From NCBI RefSeq assembly GCF_014925385.1, contig NZ_JACSDK010000003.1:62001-126000 (forward strand): a stretch of DNA of 64,000 nucleotides, given 5' to 3'. This document shows positions 18,136 through 26,698 of this stretch, in pieces (positions within the stretch are counted from its first letter, which is position 1; each line of letters begins with the position of its first letter). The translations under genes and the position numbers were made by a program. The notes beneath the pieces were generated by a model. That model was given only the letters and a program-made list of their open reading frames with translations. It made no database searches and was not told where the DNA came from. Origin of the DNA: Pelagibius marinus (GTDB lineage Bacteria > Pseudomonadota > Alphaproteobacteria > Kiloniellales > Kiloniellaceae).

Positions 18136-20442
18136 ATGTCCGATCTTTTCGCGGCCCCCCCGGCGACTTCGCAAGGCGTGGGGCCCTATCCCTATCTGGA
18201 GGCCCTCAACGAGGGCCAGCGCGCCGCCGTCGAGGCCCTCGACGGCCCGGTGCTGGTGCTGGCCGGCGCGGGCACCGGCAAGACCCGGGCGCTGACCACC
18301 CGCCTGGCCCACCTGCTGATCACCGGCAAGGCGCGCTCGCCGGGCGAGATCCTGGCCGTCACCTTCACCAACAAGGCGGCGCGGGAGATGAAGGACCGGG
18401 TGGCGGCGCTCCTGAACCGGCCCTCGGTGGAGGGCTGGTGGCTGGGCACCTTCCACGCCATCGCCGCGCGCATCCTTCGCCGCAATCCGGAGGCGGTGGG
18501 GCTGAAGAGCAACTTCACCATCCTCGACACCGACGACCAGATCCGCCTGATGAAGCAGATCCTGCAGGCCGAGAACGTCGACGAGAAGAAGTGGCCGGCG
18601 CGCGCCCTGCTGGCCATCATCGGGCGCTGGAAGGATCGCGGCCTGTCGCCCGAGAAAGTCTCGGCGGGCGAAGCCGGCGACTTCGCGCGAGGCCGCGCGG
18701 TGGAGCTCTACAAGGCCTACCAGGAACGGCTGCGCACGCTGAACGCCTGCGACTTCGGCGACCTGCTGCTGCATAACCTGACGCTCTTCCAGAACGAGCC
18801 GGAGGTGCTGGCCGACTATCACCGGCGCTTCCGCTATGTGCTGGTCGACGAATACCAGGACACCAACGTCTCGCAGTACCTCTGGCTGCGCCTGCTCGCC
18901 CAGGGCCACAAGAACATCTGCTGCGTGGGCGACGACGACCAGTCGATCTACGGCTGGCGCGGCGCCGAGGTCGGCAACATCCTGCGCTTCGACGAGGACT
19001 TCCCCGGCGCCAAGGTGGTGCGCCTGGAGCGCAACTACCGCTCCACCGGGTGCATCCTGGCCGCCGCCTCCGGCCTCATCGCCCACAACGAGGGCCGCCT
19101 GGGCAAGACGCTGTGGACCGAGGACGACGAGGGCGAGAAGGTCCGCCTGCGCGGCCTCTGGGACGGCGAGGCCGAGGCGCGCTTCGTCGGCGAGGAGATC
19201 GAGGCCCTCGTCGCCCGCGACAAACAGCACGCCCTCAACCAGATCGCCATCCTCGTGCGCACCGGCGCCATGACCCGCGAGTTCGAAGAGCGCTTCATCA
19301 CCCTGGGCCTGCCCTACCGCGTGGTCGGCGGCCCGCGCTTCTACGAACGCCTGGAGATCCGCGACGCGCTGGCCTACCTGCGCGTCCTGCAGCAGCCGGC
19401 CGACGACCTGGCCTTCGAGCGCATCATGAACAAGCCCAAGCGCAAGCTGGGCGAGGCCACCCTGCAGACACTCTACCAGGCCGCCAGGGCCGCCAACGTG
19501 CCGCTGGCGCTGGCCGCGCGCCGCCTGGTCGACACCGACGAGCTGCCGAAGCAGGCGCGACCAAATCTCAAGCAGCTCTTGGATGACTTTGACCGCTGGC
19601 GCGGGCTGATGGAGACCACGCCGCATCCGGAGCTGGCGGAGATCGTGCTGGAGGAGTCCGGCTACGTCGAGATGTGGCAGAACGACAAGTCGCTGGAGGC
19701 GCCCGGCCGGCTGGAGAACCTGAAGGAATTCGTCAACGCCTTGGGCGAGTTCGAGAACCTGGCCGGCTTCCTGGAGCACGTCTCCCTGGTCATGGAGGCG
19801 ATCACCCAGGAAGGTCAGGACATGGTCACCATCATGACCCTGCACGCCGCCAAGGGCCTGGAGTTCGACACCGTCTTCCTGCCGGGCTGGGAGGAGGGGC
19901 TCTTCCCCAACCAGCGCGCCCTCGACGAGACCGGGCGCAAGGGCCTGGAGGAGGAACGCCGCCTCGCCTACGTCGGCCTGACCCGGGCGCGCAAGCGGGT
20001 CATCATCTCCTTTGCCGCCAACCGGCGCATGCACGGCTCCTGGGCCGCGGCCATTCCCTCGCGCTTCGTCGACGAACTGCCCAAGGAGCAGGTCGAGGTG
20101 GAGAGCGACCAGGGCGTCTACGGCGCCGCGGCTTCGGCTTTCGGCGGCATGGGGGACGGTTGGGGCGGTGCCGAGTGGCGCGAGGCGCGGGTCAGCCCCG
20201 GCCTGCAGCGCGCGCGCCAGCGCCGCGACAAGGGCTCCTCGCCTTTCATCGACGTGGTGCCGACCCGGGTCGAGACGATCGGCAGCGGCGCCTTCCAGCG
20301 CGGCGACCGGGTGTTTCACCAGAAGTTCGGCTACGGCAGTATCAAGTCAGTGGAGGGCGAGCGCCTGAACATCAGTTTCGACAAGGCCGGCGACAAGAAA
20401 GTCATCGCCAGCTTCGTTGTGCCCGCCGACCAGGCCGGCTGA
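18136..20442 (+). CDS. uvrD: UvrD/PcrA-family ATP-dependent DNA helicase
   Basis: This 768-residue superfamily 1A helicase carries motif Q/I (LNEGQRAAV, GAGTGKTRAL near residue 45), motif II DEYQDTN, motif III GDDDQSIYGWRGA, motif IV NYRS, motif V LHAAKGLEF and motif VI YVGLTRARK. A Tudor-like C-terminal tail (HQKFGYGSIKSVEG) binds RNA polymerase in PcrA/UvrD. It unwinds DNA 3'-5' in nucleotide excision and mismatch repair and clears protein from DNA. Upstream, tatata and aggggg sit directly before the ATG. prmA follows after 33 bases and may be cotranscribed. Confidence 0.95.
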   Translation: MSDLFAAPPATSQGVGPYPYLEALNEGQRAAVEALDGPVLVLAGAGTGKTRALTTRLAHLLITGKARSPGEILAVTFTNKAAREMKDRVAALLNRPSVEGWWLGTFHAIAARILRRNPEAVGLKSNFTILDTDDQIRLMKQILQAENVDEKKWPARALLAIIGRWKDRGLSPEKVSAGEAGDFARGRAVELYKAYQERLRTLNACDFGDLLLHNLTLFQNEPEVLADYHRRFRYVLVDEYQDTNVSQYLWLRLLAQGHKNICCVGDDDQSIYGWRGAEVGNILRFDEDFPGAKVVRLERNYRSTGCILAAASGLIAHNEGRLGKTLWTEDDEGEKVRLRGLWDGEAEARFVGEEIEALVARDKQHALNQIAILVRTGAMTREFEERFITLGLPYRVVGGPRFYERLEIRDALAYLRVLQQPADDLAFERIMNKPKRKLGEATLQTLYQAARAANVPLALAARRLVDTDELPKQARPNLKQLLDDFDRWRGLMETTPHPELAEIVLEESGYVEMWQNDKSLEAPGRLENLKEFVNALGEFENLAGFLEHVSLVMEAITQEGQDMVTIMTLHAAKGLEFDTVFLPGWEEGLFPNQRALDETGRKGLEEERRLAYVGLTRARKRVIISFAANRRMHGSWAAAIPSRFVDELPKEQVEVESDQGVYGAAASAFGGMGDGWGGAEWREARVSPGLQRARQRRDKGSSPFIDVVPTRVETIGSGAFQRGDRVFHQKFGYGSIKSVEGERLNISFDKAGDKKVIASFVVPADQAG

Positions 20443-20475
20443 GTTTCGTTTCCCACCTGACAGAGACATCCCCCC

Positions 20476-21381
20476 GTGAGCGCGACCTACTGCCTGACCC
20501 TGAACGTGCCGGCCGGCGCCGTCGATACCTTCGAGGCGATCTTCGAGCCCCTGGACGGCGCCATCGTGACCGGCGCGCGCGACCGCACCGGCGTGGTGCC
20601 CTGGCAGCTTTACCTGGCCGAGCGGCCGGACGACGCGGAGGTCGAACGCCTGATCGCCATCGCCTGCGAGGTCGCCGGCATCGCCGAGACGCCGGCCTAC
20701 GCCCTGGAGCCGCTGCCCGACATCGACTGGGTGGCGGAGAGCCAGAAGGCGCTGCCGCCGATCACCGCCGGGCGCTTCCGCGTCCGGGGCTCCCACGTCA
20801 CCGAGCCGGCGCCGCCGGGCGCCATCGACCTGCTGATCGACGCCAACGCCGCCTTCGGCACCGGGCGCCACGAGACCACGCGCGGCTGCCTGCTGGCGCT
20901 GCAGGACGTCGCCAAGAAACGGCCCGTCACCTGGCCGATCACGCGCATCCTCGACATGGGCTGCGGCTCCGGCGTGCTGGCCATGGCGGCGGCCAAGCTC
21001 TGGCCCTGCCGGGTGCTGGGCGTCGACAACGACGCGCCCTCGATCCAGGTGGCGCGGGAAAACGTCAAGGCCAACGGCGTCGCCGACACGGTGCGCCTGC
21101 TGCTGGGCGACGGCTTCCGCGACGCGCGGGTGCGCCAGGGTGGCGCCTACGAGCTGATCCTGGCCAACATCCTGGCCGAGCCACTCTGCGCCATGGCCCG
21201 CGACGTGGCGGCGCACCTGGCCCCCGGGGGCACGGTGATCCTCTCCGGCCTGCTGATCACCCAGGAACGCCAGGTCACCGCGCGCTACCGCGCCGCCGGG
21301 CTGGCGCTGGAGAAGCGCTATCACCTGGGCGAGTGGTCGACGCTGGTGCTGAAGGCCGGCGGGTCGCTGTTCGGCGGGTGA
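20476..21381 (+). CDS. prmA: Ribosomal protein L11 methyltransferase
   Basis: This 301-residue protein has an N-terminal L11-recognition domain and a C-terminal SAM methyltransferase domain. Motif I is ILDMGCGSGVLAMAA, the acidic end of strand 2 is VLGVDNDAPSI, and motif IV is LILANILAEPL, the PrmA form of NPP. AFGTGRHETT is the PrmA-specific loop. It trimethylates L11 in the cytoplasm. The start is GTG at 20476, just after the helicase gene. Confidence 0.94.
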   Translation: MSATYCLTLNVPAGAVDTFEAIFEPLDGAIVTGARDRTGVVPWQLYLAERPDDAEVERLIAIACEVAGIAETPAYALEPLPDIDWVAESQKALPPITAGRFRVRGSHVTEPAPPGAIDLLIDANAAFGTGRHETTRGCLLALQDVAKKRPVTWPITRILDMGCGSGVLAMAAAKLWPCRVLGVDNDAPSIQVARENVKANGVADTVRLLLGDGFRDARVRQGGAYELILANILAEPLCAMARDVAAHLAPGGTVILSGLLITQERQVTARYRAAGLALEKRYHLGEWSTLVLKAGGSLFGG

Positions 21382-21464
21382 GCTCACCAAACTGTGGCGG
21401 GTTTTCGGCTTCGGAAGGCGTTAAGGTGGCGCTTCCACCCCGCCTTTCGCAATGGTGAGCGGTC

Positions 21465-22814
21465 TTGCCGGAAACGACGAGTGATGCCCGCAAACGTCTG
21501 TCCCGGCGACGGGCCTTCCTCGCGGCTTTCGTGCTTTCCTTTGCCGCCTATCTGATTCCCCTCTTCAATCCTCATGCCGGACTGCTGCCTCTTGGCACGG
21601 CGCTGGTTGCCCTGGCGGAGCCGTCGGCCTACGCCCTCGCCGTCGCGCTGGCAGTTGTCACGATCCAGGCAATCCTGGCCGCACTGCTCTATTGGCTGTT
21701 GCGCAGCCGGCGGTGGCTAAACTGGCTGGTCCTGGTGGTCGCCCTCCCGCTGTTTGTCTACGGCGCCAACGCGGCCCTTCTTGTGGCCGTTCCCCTCGCG
21801 GTGTTGGTCGAGAGCGACAGACAGCCGGAGACGGGACAGCTGGAGGAGGTGTGCCGCGTGCCGGGGGTGGAACTGGCGCAGGTCATCTCCGGCGTGGATC
21901 TCGGGCTCGAGCGCGCCGGCGAGGCCTGGGTCTTTCGTCACGACGACCGTCATCGGGCCCGCCTGACCATGCCCGGCTGCCGGCTTGTCGCCGTGCCGGC
22001 ACCGCCGGTGGGACCGACCATGGATAGCGTGGCGGCCGGCGGGTATCTCCTGTTTCGTCGCGACGACGGCAGCCTCGCCTATGTGGCGCCGGAGGCGCAG
22101 GCGCCCCGCGCCGTCGATGCTCCGTCACCGGGAAAGTACTGGCTTCCGGTGCTGTCGAACGATGGCCGGACACTGGTCTGGCTGGAGCGCCAGGCGGCCG
22201 CGAGGGGGGAGCAGCCTTACCGCCTTCGCCTGCGTCCGATGCCGCCAGGCGCTTCGCCCGGCGCGGGCGAGGAAACCATCGCTCTGGACCTGCCGCCCCG
22301 TGATCAATTGGAACTCATCGGCGCCGATACGAAGGCGGGCGTGTTCACGCTCGCCCGCTTTCGCAACGAGATCCTGGCGGTTGGCAGAGAGGGGCAAAGG
22401 CTGAAGGGGCCGGTATCCCCGGCGGGAGTCTATAACCCGCGCTGGGGCTTTCGCTGGCTGGACGGCGGCTGGGTGGCCTGGGACGGCTATCGCGAGGAAG
22501 GTCGCGCGCGGGTGGTCTGGTCGCTGCCGTCCGGCGGCGGCGAGGTCGTCATTCCGAAAGGCCGCCGCATCGAGTCTCTGGCGGTCGACCCCGGGGGCCG
22601 CTACATCGCCGTATCCGTCGAAACCCGCCTCAGCATCGGCAGCATCAGGAGCGCGGTTTTCCTGTTGCGCACTTCCGACGGGCAGGAGGTCTTTCGCCGC
22701 TATTTGCCGACGCTCAGCCGCATCCGCCTCGCCTTCCTGGGCGGCAGTCACTTGGCCATGAGCCAGCGCAAAGACGGCGGCGGGTCCGTTGCGGTCTACC
22801 GCGTTGCCCGGTAG
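21465..22814 (+). CDS. Membrane-anchored protein of unknown function, possible beta-propeller domain
   Basis: I do not recognise this 449-residue protein. Residues ~15-120 contain three to four hydrophobic segments (FLAAFVLSFAAYLIPLF, YALAVALAVVTIQAILAALLYWLL, WLVLVVALPLFVYGANAALLVAV). The rest is a soluble region of repeated strand blocks ending in motifs such as GGYLLFRRDDGSLAYV, GRTLVWLERQ and GRYIAVSVETR, which read like blades of a WD/TolB-type propeller. Two cysteines, in EEVCRVPG and TMPGCRL, could form a disulfide. The start is a TTG at 21465 with ggtgag nearby. It follows prmA by 83 bases and precedes the hairpin-rich block. Confidence 0.65.
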   Translation: MPETTSDARKRLSRRRAFLAAFVLSFAAYLIPLFNPHAGLLPLGTALVALAEPSAYALAVALAVVTIQAILAALLYWLLRSRRWLNWLVLVVALPLFVYGANAALLVAVPLAVLVESDRQPETGQLEEVCRVPGVELAQVISGVDLGLERAGEAWVFRHDDRHRARLTMPGCRLVAVPAPPVGPTMDSVAAGGYLLFRRDDGSLAYVAPEAQAPRAVDAPSPGKYWLPVLSNDGRTLVWLERQAAARGEQPYRLRLRPMPPGASPGAGEETIALDLPPRDQLELIGADTKAGVFTLARFRNEILAVGREGQRLKGPVSPAGVYNPRWGFRWLDGGWVAWDGYREEGRARVVWSLPSGGGEVVIPKGRRIESLAVDPGGRYIAVSVETRLSIGSIRSAVFLLRTSDGQEVFRRYLPTLSRIRLAFLGGSHLAMSQRKDGGGSVAVYRVAR

Positions 22815-22858
22815 CGGGCTTTCGACTGGGGTGAGGCGGTCTCCCTGAAATGACACCG

Positions 22859-22887
22859 GCGGCGCTTCCGTCTTGGAGGCGCCGCCG
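22859..22887. repeat. Hairpin repeat, copy 1
   Basis: ggcggcgcttcc pairs with ggaggcgccgcc around gtctt, with 11 of 12 positions complementary. It differs from copy 2 at 23191-23219 by three bases in 29. It starts 44 bases after the stop of the upstream gene, so it could also act in transcript termination. Confidence 0.75.
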
Positions 22888-22931
22888 GCGGGCGCCCCCC
22901 GGCGGGGGGCTCCGCCCCCCCTTTCTTTTAA

Positions 22932-22962
22932 GGGGGGGGGGGGGGGCCCGGGGGGGGCCCCC
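22932..22962 (+). repeat. Homopolymeric G tract (G15-C3-G8-C5)
   Basis: Fifteen consecutive G, three C, eight G and five C. On the plus strand this could form a G-quadruplex or a very stable hairpin. Homopolymers of this length are also where sequencing and assembly fail, so the exact length is doubtful. Confidence 0.8.
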
Positions 22963-23067
22963 TACAAAGGACCCCGGGCGCCCTTCGGTTCGGGGGGCCC
23001 CCCCGGCCGGCCGCCTCTCGGCGGCTACGTCATCCCTCTATTGGATTAAGCGGGGAGGACGATCTCA

Positions 23068-23085
23068 GGGCAGGCATGCCTGCCC
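23068..23085. repeat. 18-bp perfect palindrome
   Basis: GGGCAGGCATGCCTGCCC reads the same on both strands with no spacer. It is central in the noncoding block and far (about 905 bases) from the start of the nearest gene, so an operator role is not obvious. Confidence 0.7.
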
Positions 23086-23190
23086 GCTGTATATCTGGTG
23101 TGCTTCGCGGACTTTTGCCAGTTACATCGCTGGCCGCCCGGCGGAATTTATTCTTAGGATCTCCTGCCGCGGCCGGCGCCGCAAAAGGAT

Positions 23191-23219
23191 GGCGGCGCCT
23201 CCTTCTTGGAAGCGCCGCC
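23191..23219. repeat. Hairpin repeat, copy 2
   Basis: ggcggcgcctcc and ggaagcgccgcc enclose ttctt. It has the same orientation and layout as copy 1, 332 bases away, and each copy has one non-Watson-Crick pair at the same stem position. It is followed by a further gctgccg/cggcggg near-repeat. Confidence 0.75.
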
Positions 23220-23351
23220 GGGTGCTGCCGTCCTGGCGGCGGGAGCGGTGTGGTCCCTGCGGGACCGCGCTCCGATTCTCGTCCCGTGGCTAACCGGATT
23301 CAGACGAGCTTCTCTTTTGTGGCCATCGTGACGGCCACGCCGCCGGGGCCG

Positions 23352-23990
23352 TCAGGCCGCCGGGCGGTCGAGGTTCTGGTTGGCCGCCCGCTGCAGGCTG
23401 CGGCGGACTTCCACGAAGGCCAGCACCTGGGCCGGCACGGGGGCCGTGACCGGAATGTCGGTCGAGATGTCGATCGTTTCGCCCGCGGCGGTCCGGGTCC
23501 TGCCGGCGAAGAGGTCGGCGACCACGGCCGGAATCTCCGCGCGGGAAATGCCGATGTCGGCCAGCATCTCGTCGGACAGGCGCGAAAGCTCACGCAGCGT
23601 GCGGCGGCGGTGCACCTCGCGCTCGGCCCAGGCGCCCAGCCCGTGCCAGACGGAGTTTTCGCCGCGCGGGGACTTGTCGCAGCTCAGCGCCGCGGTCGCG
23701 GCGATCTCGGCGCGGTTCACGCCGATGTCGCTCAACACGTGGTCGTCGAGGGCGGTCAGCGCCTTCAGGGTGCGGCGGCTCTGCCGGCGGCGGCGCCATG
23801 CGGCGACGAGGGCGGAAAGTCCGGTCCAGCGACCAAAGGATTCGGCGGCGCTGTGCAGGTGATCGGCGATATACTCGGCCCTGAGGGTCCGGGCCGTCTG
23901 GATGACGGAAAGGGCATCAACGGATCGCTGATCCCACCGCACTGCTCCGCTGCCGGCCGGATTACCGGGGAATTCAGATAGGCGGATCAT
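23352..23990 (-). CDS. Tandem DUF1127 protein
   Basis: This 212-residue protein contains two DUF1127 (YjiS-like) units. The first is at ~65-96, with RRRRQSRRTLKALTALDDHV then LSDIGVNRAEI. The second is at ~121-153, with VHRRRTLRELSRLSDEM then LADIGISRAEI. Family members are usually single units of 45-75 residues, rich in arginine, and small ones have been linked to RNA turnover and phosphate or carbon metabolism in alphaproteobacteria. The duplication and the extra N- and C-terminal segments make this a long form. It is cytoplasmic, with no signal peptide. It is transcribed toward the hairpin-rich block. Confidence 0.82.
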   Translation of the reverse strand: MIRLSEFPGNPAGSGAVRWDQRSVDALSVIQTARTLRAEYIADHLHSAAESFGRWTGLSALVAAWRRRRQSRRTLKALTALDDHVLSDIGVNRAEIAATAALSCDKSPRGENSVWHGLGAWAEREVHRRRTLRELSRLSDEMLADIGISRAEIPAVVADLFAGRTRTAAGETIDISTDIPVTAPVPAQVLAFVEVRRSLQRAANQNLDRPAA

Positions 23991-24227
23991 GATAATAGGC
24001 TCCTGGAAAAAAACGCGGCTCTTAGGGTCTCAAGAAAACGGGTCGGGTTTCAGCAAAGAGGGCTTGGGCAATGCGGCTGCCGAAGGGTCTTGCCAAGTCG
24101 GGCGCGAGCCCTGACTTTCAGAGGGAGAGATGAGGCGCGCGGCAAAGGCGTGAAAGCGAGATTTTCGCACCGCAGCATTGCAAGGCCTGCATGCGTGCCG
24201 AAGGATGACGATGGAAAGGCCTGATTT

Positions 24228-26075
24228 ATGGCGAAAACCGAGGCTCTGGCCGTCCCCGCCGATTCAACCGCGGACCGCTTGGCGGCCCTGCGCGCGGAGC
24301 TGGCCCAGTGCGGGGTGGACGGCTTCCTGGTCCCGCGCGGCGACGAGCACCAGGGGGAATACGTGCCCCCTTCGGCCGAGCGCCTGGCCTGGCTGACCGG
24401 CTTCAAGGGCTCGGCCGGCATGGCCTGCGTGCTGAGCGACAGGGCGGCGGTCTTCGTCGACGGGCGCTACACCCTGCAGGTCCGCCAGGAGGTGGACGAG
24501 ACGCTCTTCACGCCGCGCCACATCAGCGAGGAGCCCTTGTCGGACTGGCTGAAGGAGCATCTGCGCCCCGGCCAGCGCCTGGCCTACGACCCCTGGCTCC
24601 ATACCGAGGACCAGGTCCGCCGCCTGGAGAAGACCCTGGACGGGCTGGGCGCCAGCCTGGTGGCCCTGGAGGAGAACCCGCTGGACGCCGCCTGGCGCGA
24701 CCGCCCAGCGCCGCCCAAGGCGGAGGTCCGGCTGCACGACCTGGCCCTGGCGGGGCGCAGCAGCGCCGACAAGCGTGAAGAACTGGGCGGCGAGCTGCAC
24801 GAGGCCGGCGTCGCCGCTGTGGTGCTGACCCTGCCGGATTCCATCGCCTGGCTGCTGAACGTGCGTGGCGGCGACGTGAGCCACTCGCCGCTGCCGCTGT
24901 CCTTCGCCCTGCTGCATGCCGACGGCGGCGTGGAGTGGTTCGTCGATCCAGACAAGCTGACCCCGCAGGTCGTCCAGCAGCTCGGCAACACCGTCTCCAT
25001 CGAGGCGCCGGAGCGCCTGGGCGACAGCCTCAGCCGCCTGGGCAAGGCCGGGCACAAGGTGCAGGCCGACCCGGCCACCGCGGCGCGCTGGATTTTCGAG
25101 CGCCTGCGGGCGGCGGGGGCCGAGGTGGTGCCGGGCGCCGATCCCTGCCTGTTGCCCAAGGCCTGCAAGAACGAAGCGGAACTGGACGGCATGCGCCGCG
25201 CCCACCGGCGCGACGGCGCCGCGGTCAGCCGCTTCCTGCACTGGCTGAGCGCGGAGGCGGAGGCGCGCGCCGCGGACAACAGCGATAGGGGGCCGGTCAG
25301 CGAGATGGAGGCCGCGTCGCGCCTGGAGGCTTTCCGCGCCGAGACCGGGGAGCTGCGCGACCTTTCCTTCGACACCATCGCCGGTTCGGGGCCGAACGGC
25401 GCCATCGTCCACTACCGGGTCACCGAGGAGAGCGACCGGGCGCTGGGCCGCGGCGAGCTGTTCCTCTGCGATTCCGGCGGCCAATATCCGGACGGCACCA
25501 CCGACATCACCCGCACGCTGGCCATCGGCGCGCCCAGCGAGGAAATGCGCCGGCGCTTCACCCTGGTGCTGAAGGGGCACATCGCGCTGGCCCGGGCGCG
25601 CTTTCCCAAGGGTACCTCGGGCAGCCAGCTCGACAGCCTGGCGCGCTATGCGCTGTGGCAGGAAGGCCTCGACTACGACCACGGCACCGGCCATGGCGTG
25701 GGCAGCTATCTGAACGTCCACGAGGGACCGCAGCGCATCTCCAAGCTGCCCAACAGCGTCGCCCTGAAGCCGGGCATGATCGTCTCCAACGAGCCCGGCT
25801 ACTACAAGACCGGCGCCTACGGTATCCGTATCGAAAACCTGGTGGCGGTGACCGAGAGCCCGCGCGGCGAGGGGGAGGAGCGCGACATGCTGGCCTTCGA
25901 GACCCTGACGCTGGCGCCCATCGACCGGCGCCTGGTGCTGGGCGACCTGCTCAGCGCGGAGGAAGTGGCCTGGCTGGACGGCTACCACGCGAGGGTGCGC
26001 GCGGAGATCGCCCCGCTGCTGGAAGGAGCGGCAAGGTCCTGGCTGGAAGAGGCGACGGCGCCGCTCGCGGGTTAG
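24228..26075 (+). CDS. Xaa-Pro aminopeptidase P family peptidase (M24B)
   Basis: This 615-residue protein has the three-domain layout of eukaryotic-like aminopeptidase P: two creatinase-like N-terminal domains and a C-terminal pita-bread catalytic domain. Dinuclear metal ligands are visible: Asp in LCDSGGQYPDGTTDITRT (two), His in GTGHGVGSYLNVHEG, Glu in SNEPGYYKTGAYGIRIEN and the last Glu in that same segment. It removes N-terminal residues preceding proline in the cytoplasm. The ATG is preceded by an aaagg site. It stands alone; the next gene faces it. Confidence 0.93.
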   Translation: MAKTEALAVPADSTADRLAALRAELAQCGVDGFLVPRGDEHQGEYVPPSAERLAWLTGFKGSAGMACVLSDRAAVFVDGRYTLQVRQEVDETLFTPRHISEEPLSDWLKEHLRPGQRLAYDPWLHTEDQVRRLEKTLDGLGASLVALEENPLDAAWRDRPAPPKAEVRLHDLALAGRSSADKREELGGELHEAGVAAVVLTLPDSIAWLLNVRGGDVSHSPLPLSFALLHADGGVEWFVDPDKLTPQVVQQLGNTVSIEAPERLGDSLSRLGKAGHKVQADPATAARWIFERLRAAGAEVVPGADPCLLPKACKNEAELDGMRRAHRRDGAAVSRFLHWLSAEAEARAADNSDRGPVSEMEAASRLEAFRAETGELRDLSFDTIAGSGPNGAIVHYRVTEESDRALGRGELFLCDSGGQYPDGTTDITRTLAIGAPSEEMRRRFTLVLKGHIALARARFPKGTSGSQLDSLARYALWQEGLDYDHGTGHGVGSYLNVHEGPQRISKLPNSVALKPGMIVSNEPGYYKTGAYGIRIENLVAVTESPRGEGEERDMLAFETLTLAPIDRRLVLGDLLSAEEVAWLDGYHARVRAEIAPLLEGAARSWLEEATAPLAG

Positions 26076-26105
26076 GGACGGCGGGCGTCCGGCGGGATAG
26101 AGGGC

Positions 26106-26375
26106 CTAGTCGAGCTTCTCGCCGCCGTTCTCGAACAGCGCCTTCATGTAGGCGTGCTGGATGTCCTGGATGTGGCGGGCGATATCCGCCAGGTCCTGGC
26201 CGATGCGCTCGGCCATCTGCAGGTCTTGGCTGATATAGAGGTCCGTCGGCTCGGCCCAGCGCTGCGTCATGTGGATGAGCGCCCGGTAGGCTGCCTTCTC
26301 GTGAGACTTGTCACCGCGGCCCAGTTCCTGGACCTGGTCGAGGATGAATTCGAGGCTGTCGTCGGCCGTCAGCAT
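26106..26375 (-). CDS. Small helical protein of unknown function
   Basis: From the ATG at 26375 (aggatc ribosome site) this is an 89-residue, mostly alpha-helical, acidic protein with heptad-like stretches (LEFILDQVQELGRG, ERIGQDLADIARHIQDIQHAYM). It has no signal peptide and no recognised motif. The frame is open 35 codons further upstream, but those residues are unlike the rest and there is no better ribosome site. It is convergent with the aminopeptidase gene (30-base gap) and divergent from the molybdenum hydroxylase genes. Confidence 0.65.
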   Translation of the reverse strand: MLTADDSLEFILDQVQELGRGDKSHEKAAYRALIHMTQRWAEPTDLYISQDLQMAERIGQDLADIARHIQDIQHAYMKALFENGGEKLD

Positions 26376-26542
26376 GATCCTGCCCGTTCTTGGCTGTTTG
26401 CCCCGCGAAGCTACGCGGAACCCGGTAAAAAGACTGTTTAGGTCGTCGCAAAAACGGCGCAAATCCGACGATTTTTCCACAACAGGCGTGTGTTCGAGCA
26501 GGCGGGTTCGCCCTGTGGATGAATTTTTTCACCCCCGGGGTC

Positions 26543-26590
26543 TTGCCAAGGCTCCCGCCTGCGCTATGTACACTACACTGGGTAGTGTAC
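26543..26590 (+). promoter_or_regulatory. Promoter with overlapping operator-like inverted repeat upstream of iorA-like gene
   Basis: A -35-like TTGCCA (26543-26548) lies 16 bases from a -10-like TATGTA (26565-26570). Perfect 9-bp arms GTACACTAC (26568-26576) and GTAGTGTAC (26582-26590), separated by ACTGG, overlap the -10 and the expected start site. The layout is typical of TetR-type repression. It lies 109 bases before the ATG at 26699. The rest of the 323-base gap (26376-26698) shows nothing else I can name. Confidence 0.65.
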
Positions 26591-26698
26591 GTCTCTTCCA
26601 ATCCTCATAAATCGCCTTGGCCGGGAACAGCCCCCGATTCCCTGGCCCGAATATGTGCTTGGGGCAGGCCTAACCTTTTGAAACAGGGAGACTTTCAC

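Larger units (their letters stand above)
22815..23351. other. 537-base noncoding block with stacked inverted repeats and a G tract
   Basis: No gene is supported here. The block holds two near-identical hairpins (22859-22887 and 23191-23219), a 15-G run with following C and G runs (22932-22962), an 18-bp perfect palindrome (23068-23085) and a short GGTCCC-tgc-GGGACC hairpin (23252-23266). It separates the convergent membrane-protein and DUF1127 genes. Confidence 0.7.

Noticed and set aside
18094-20319. 741-codon minus-strand open frame opposite the helicase
   Set aside because: Shadow of uvrD codon bias; no recognisable fold.
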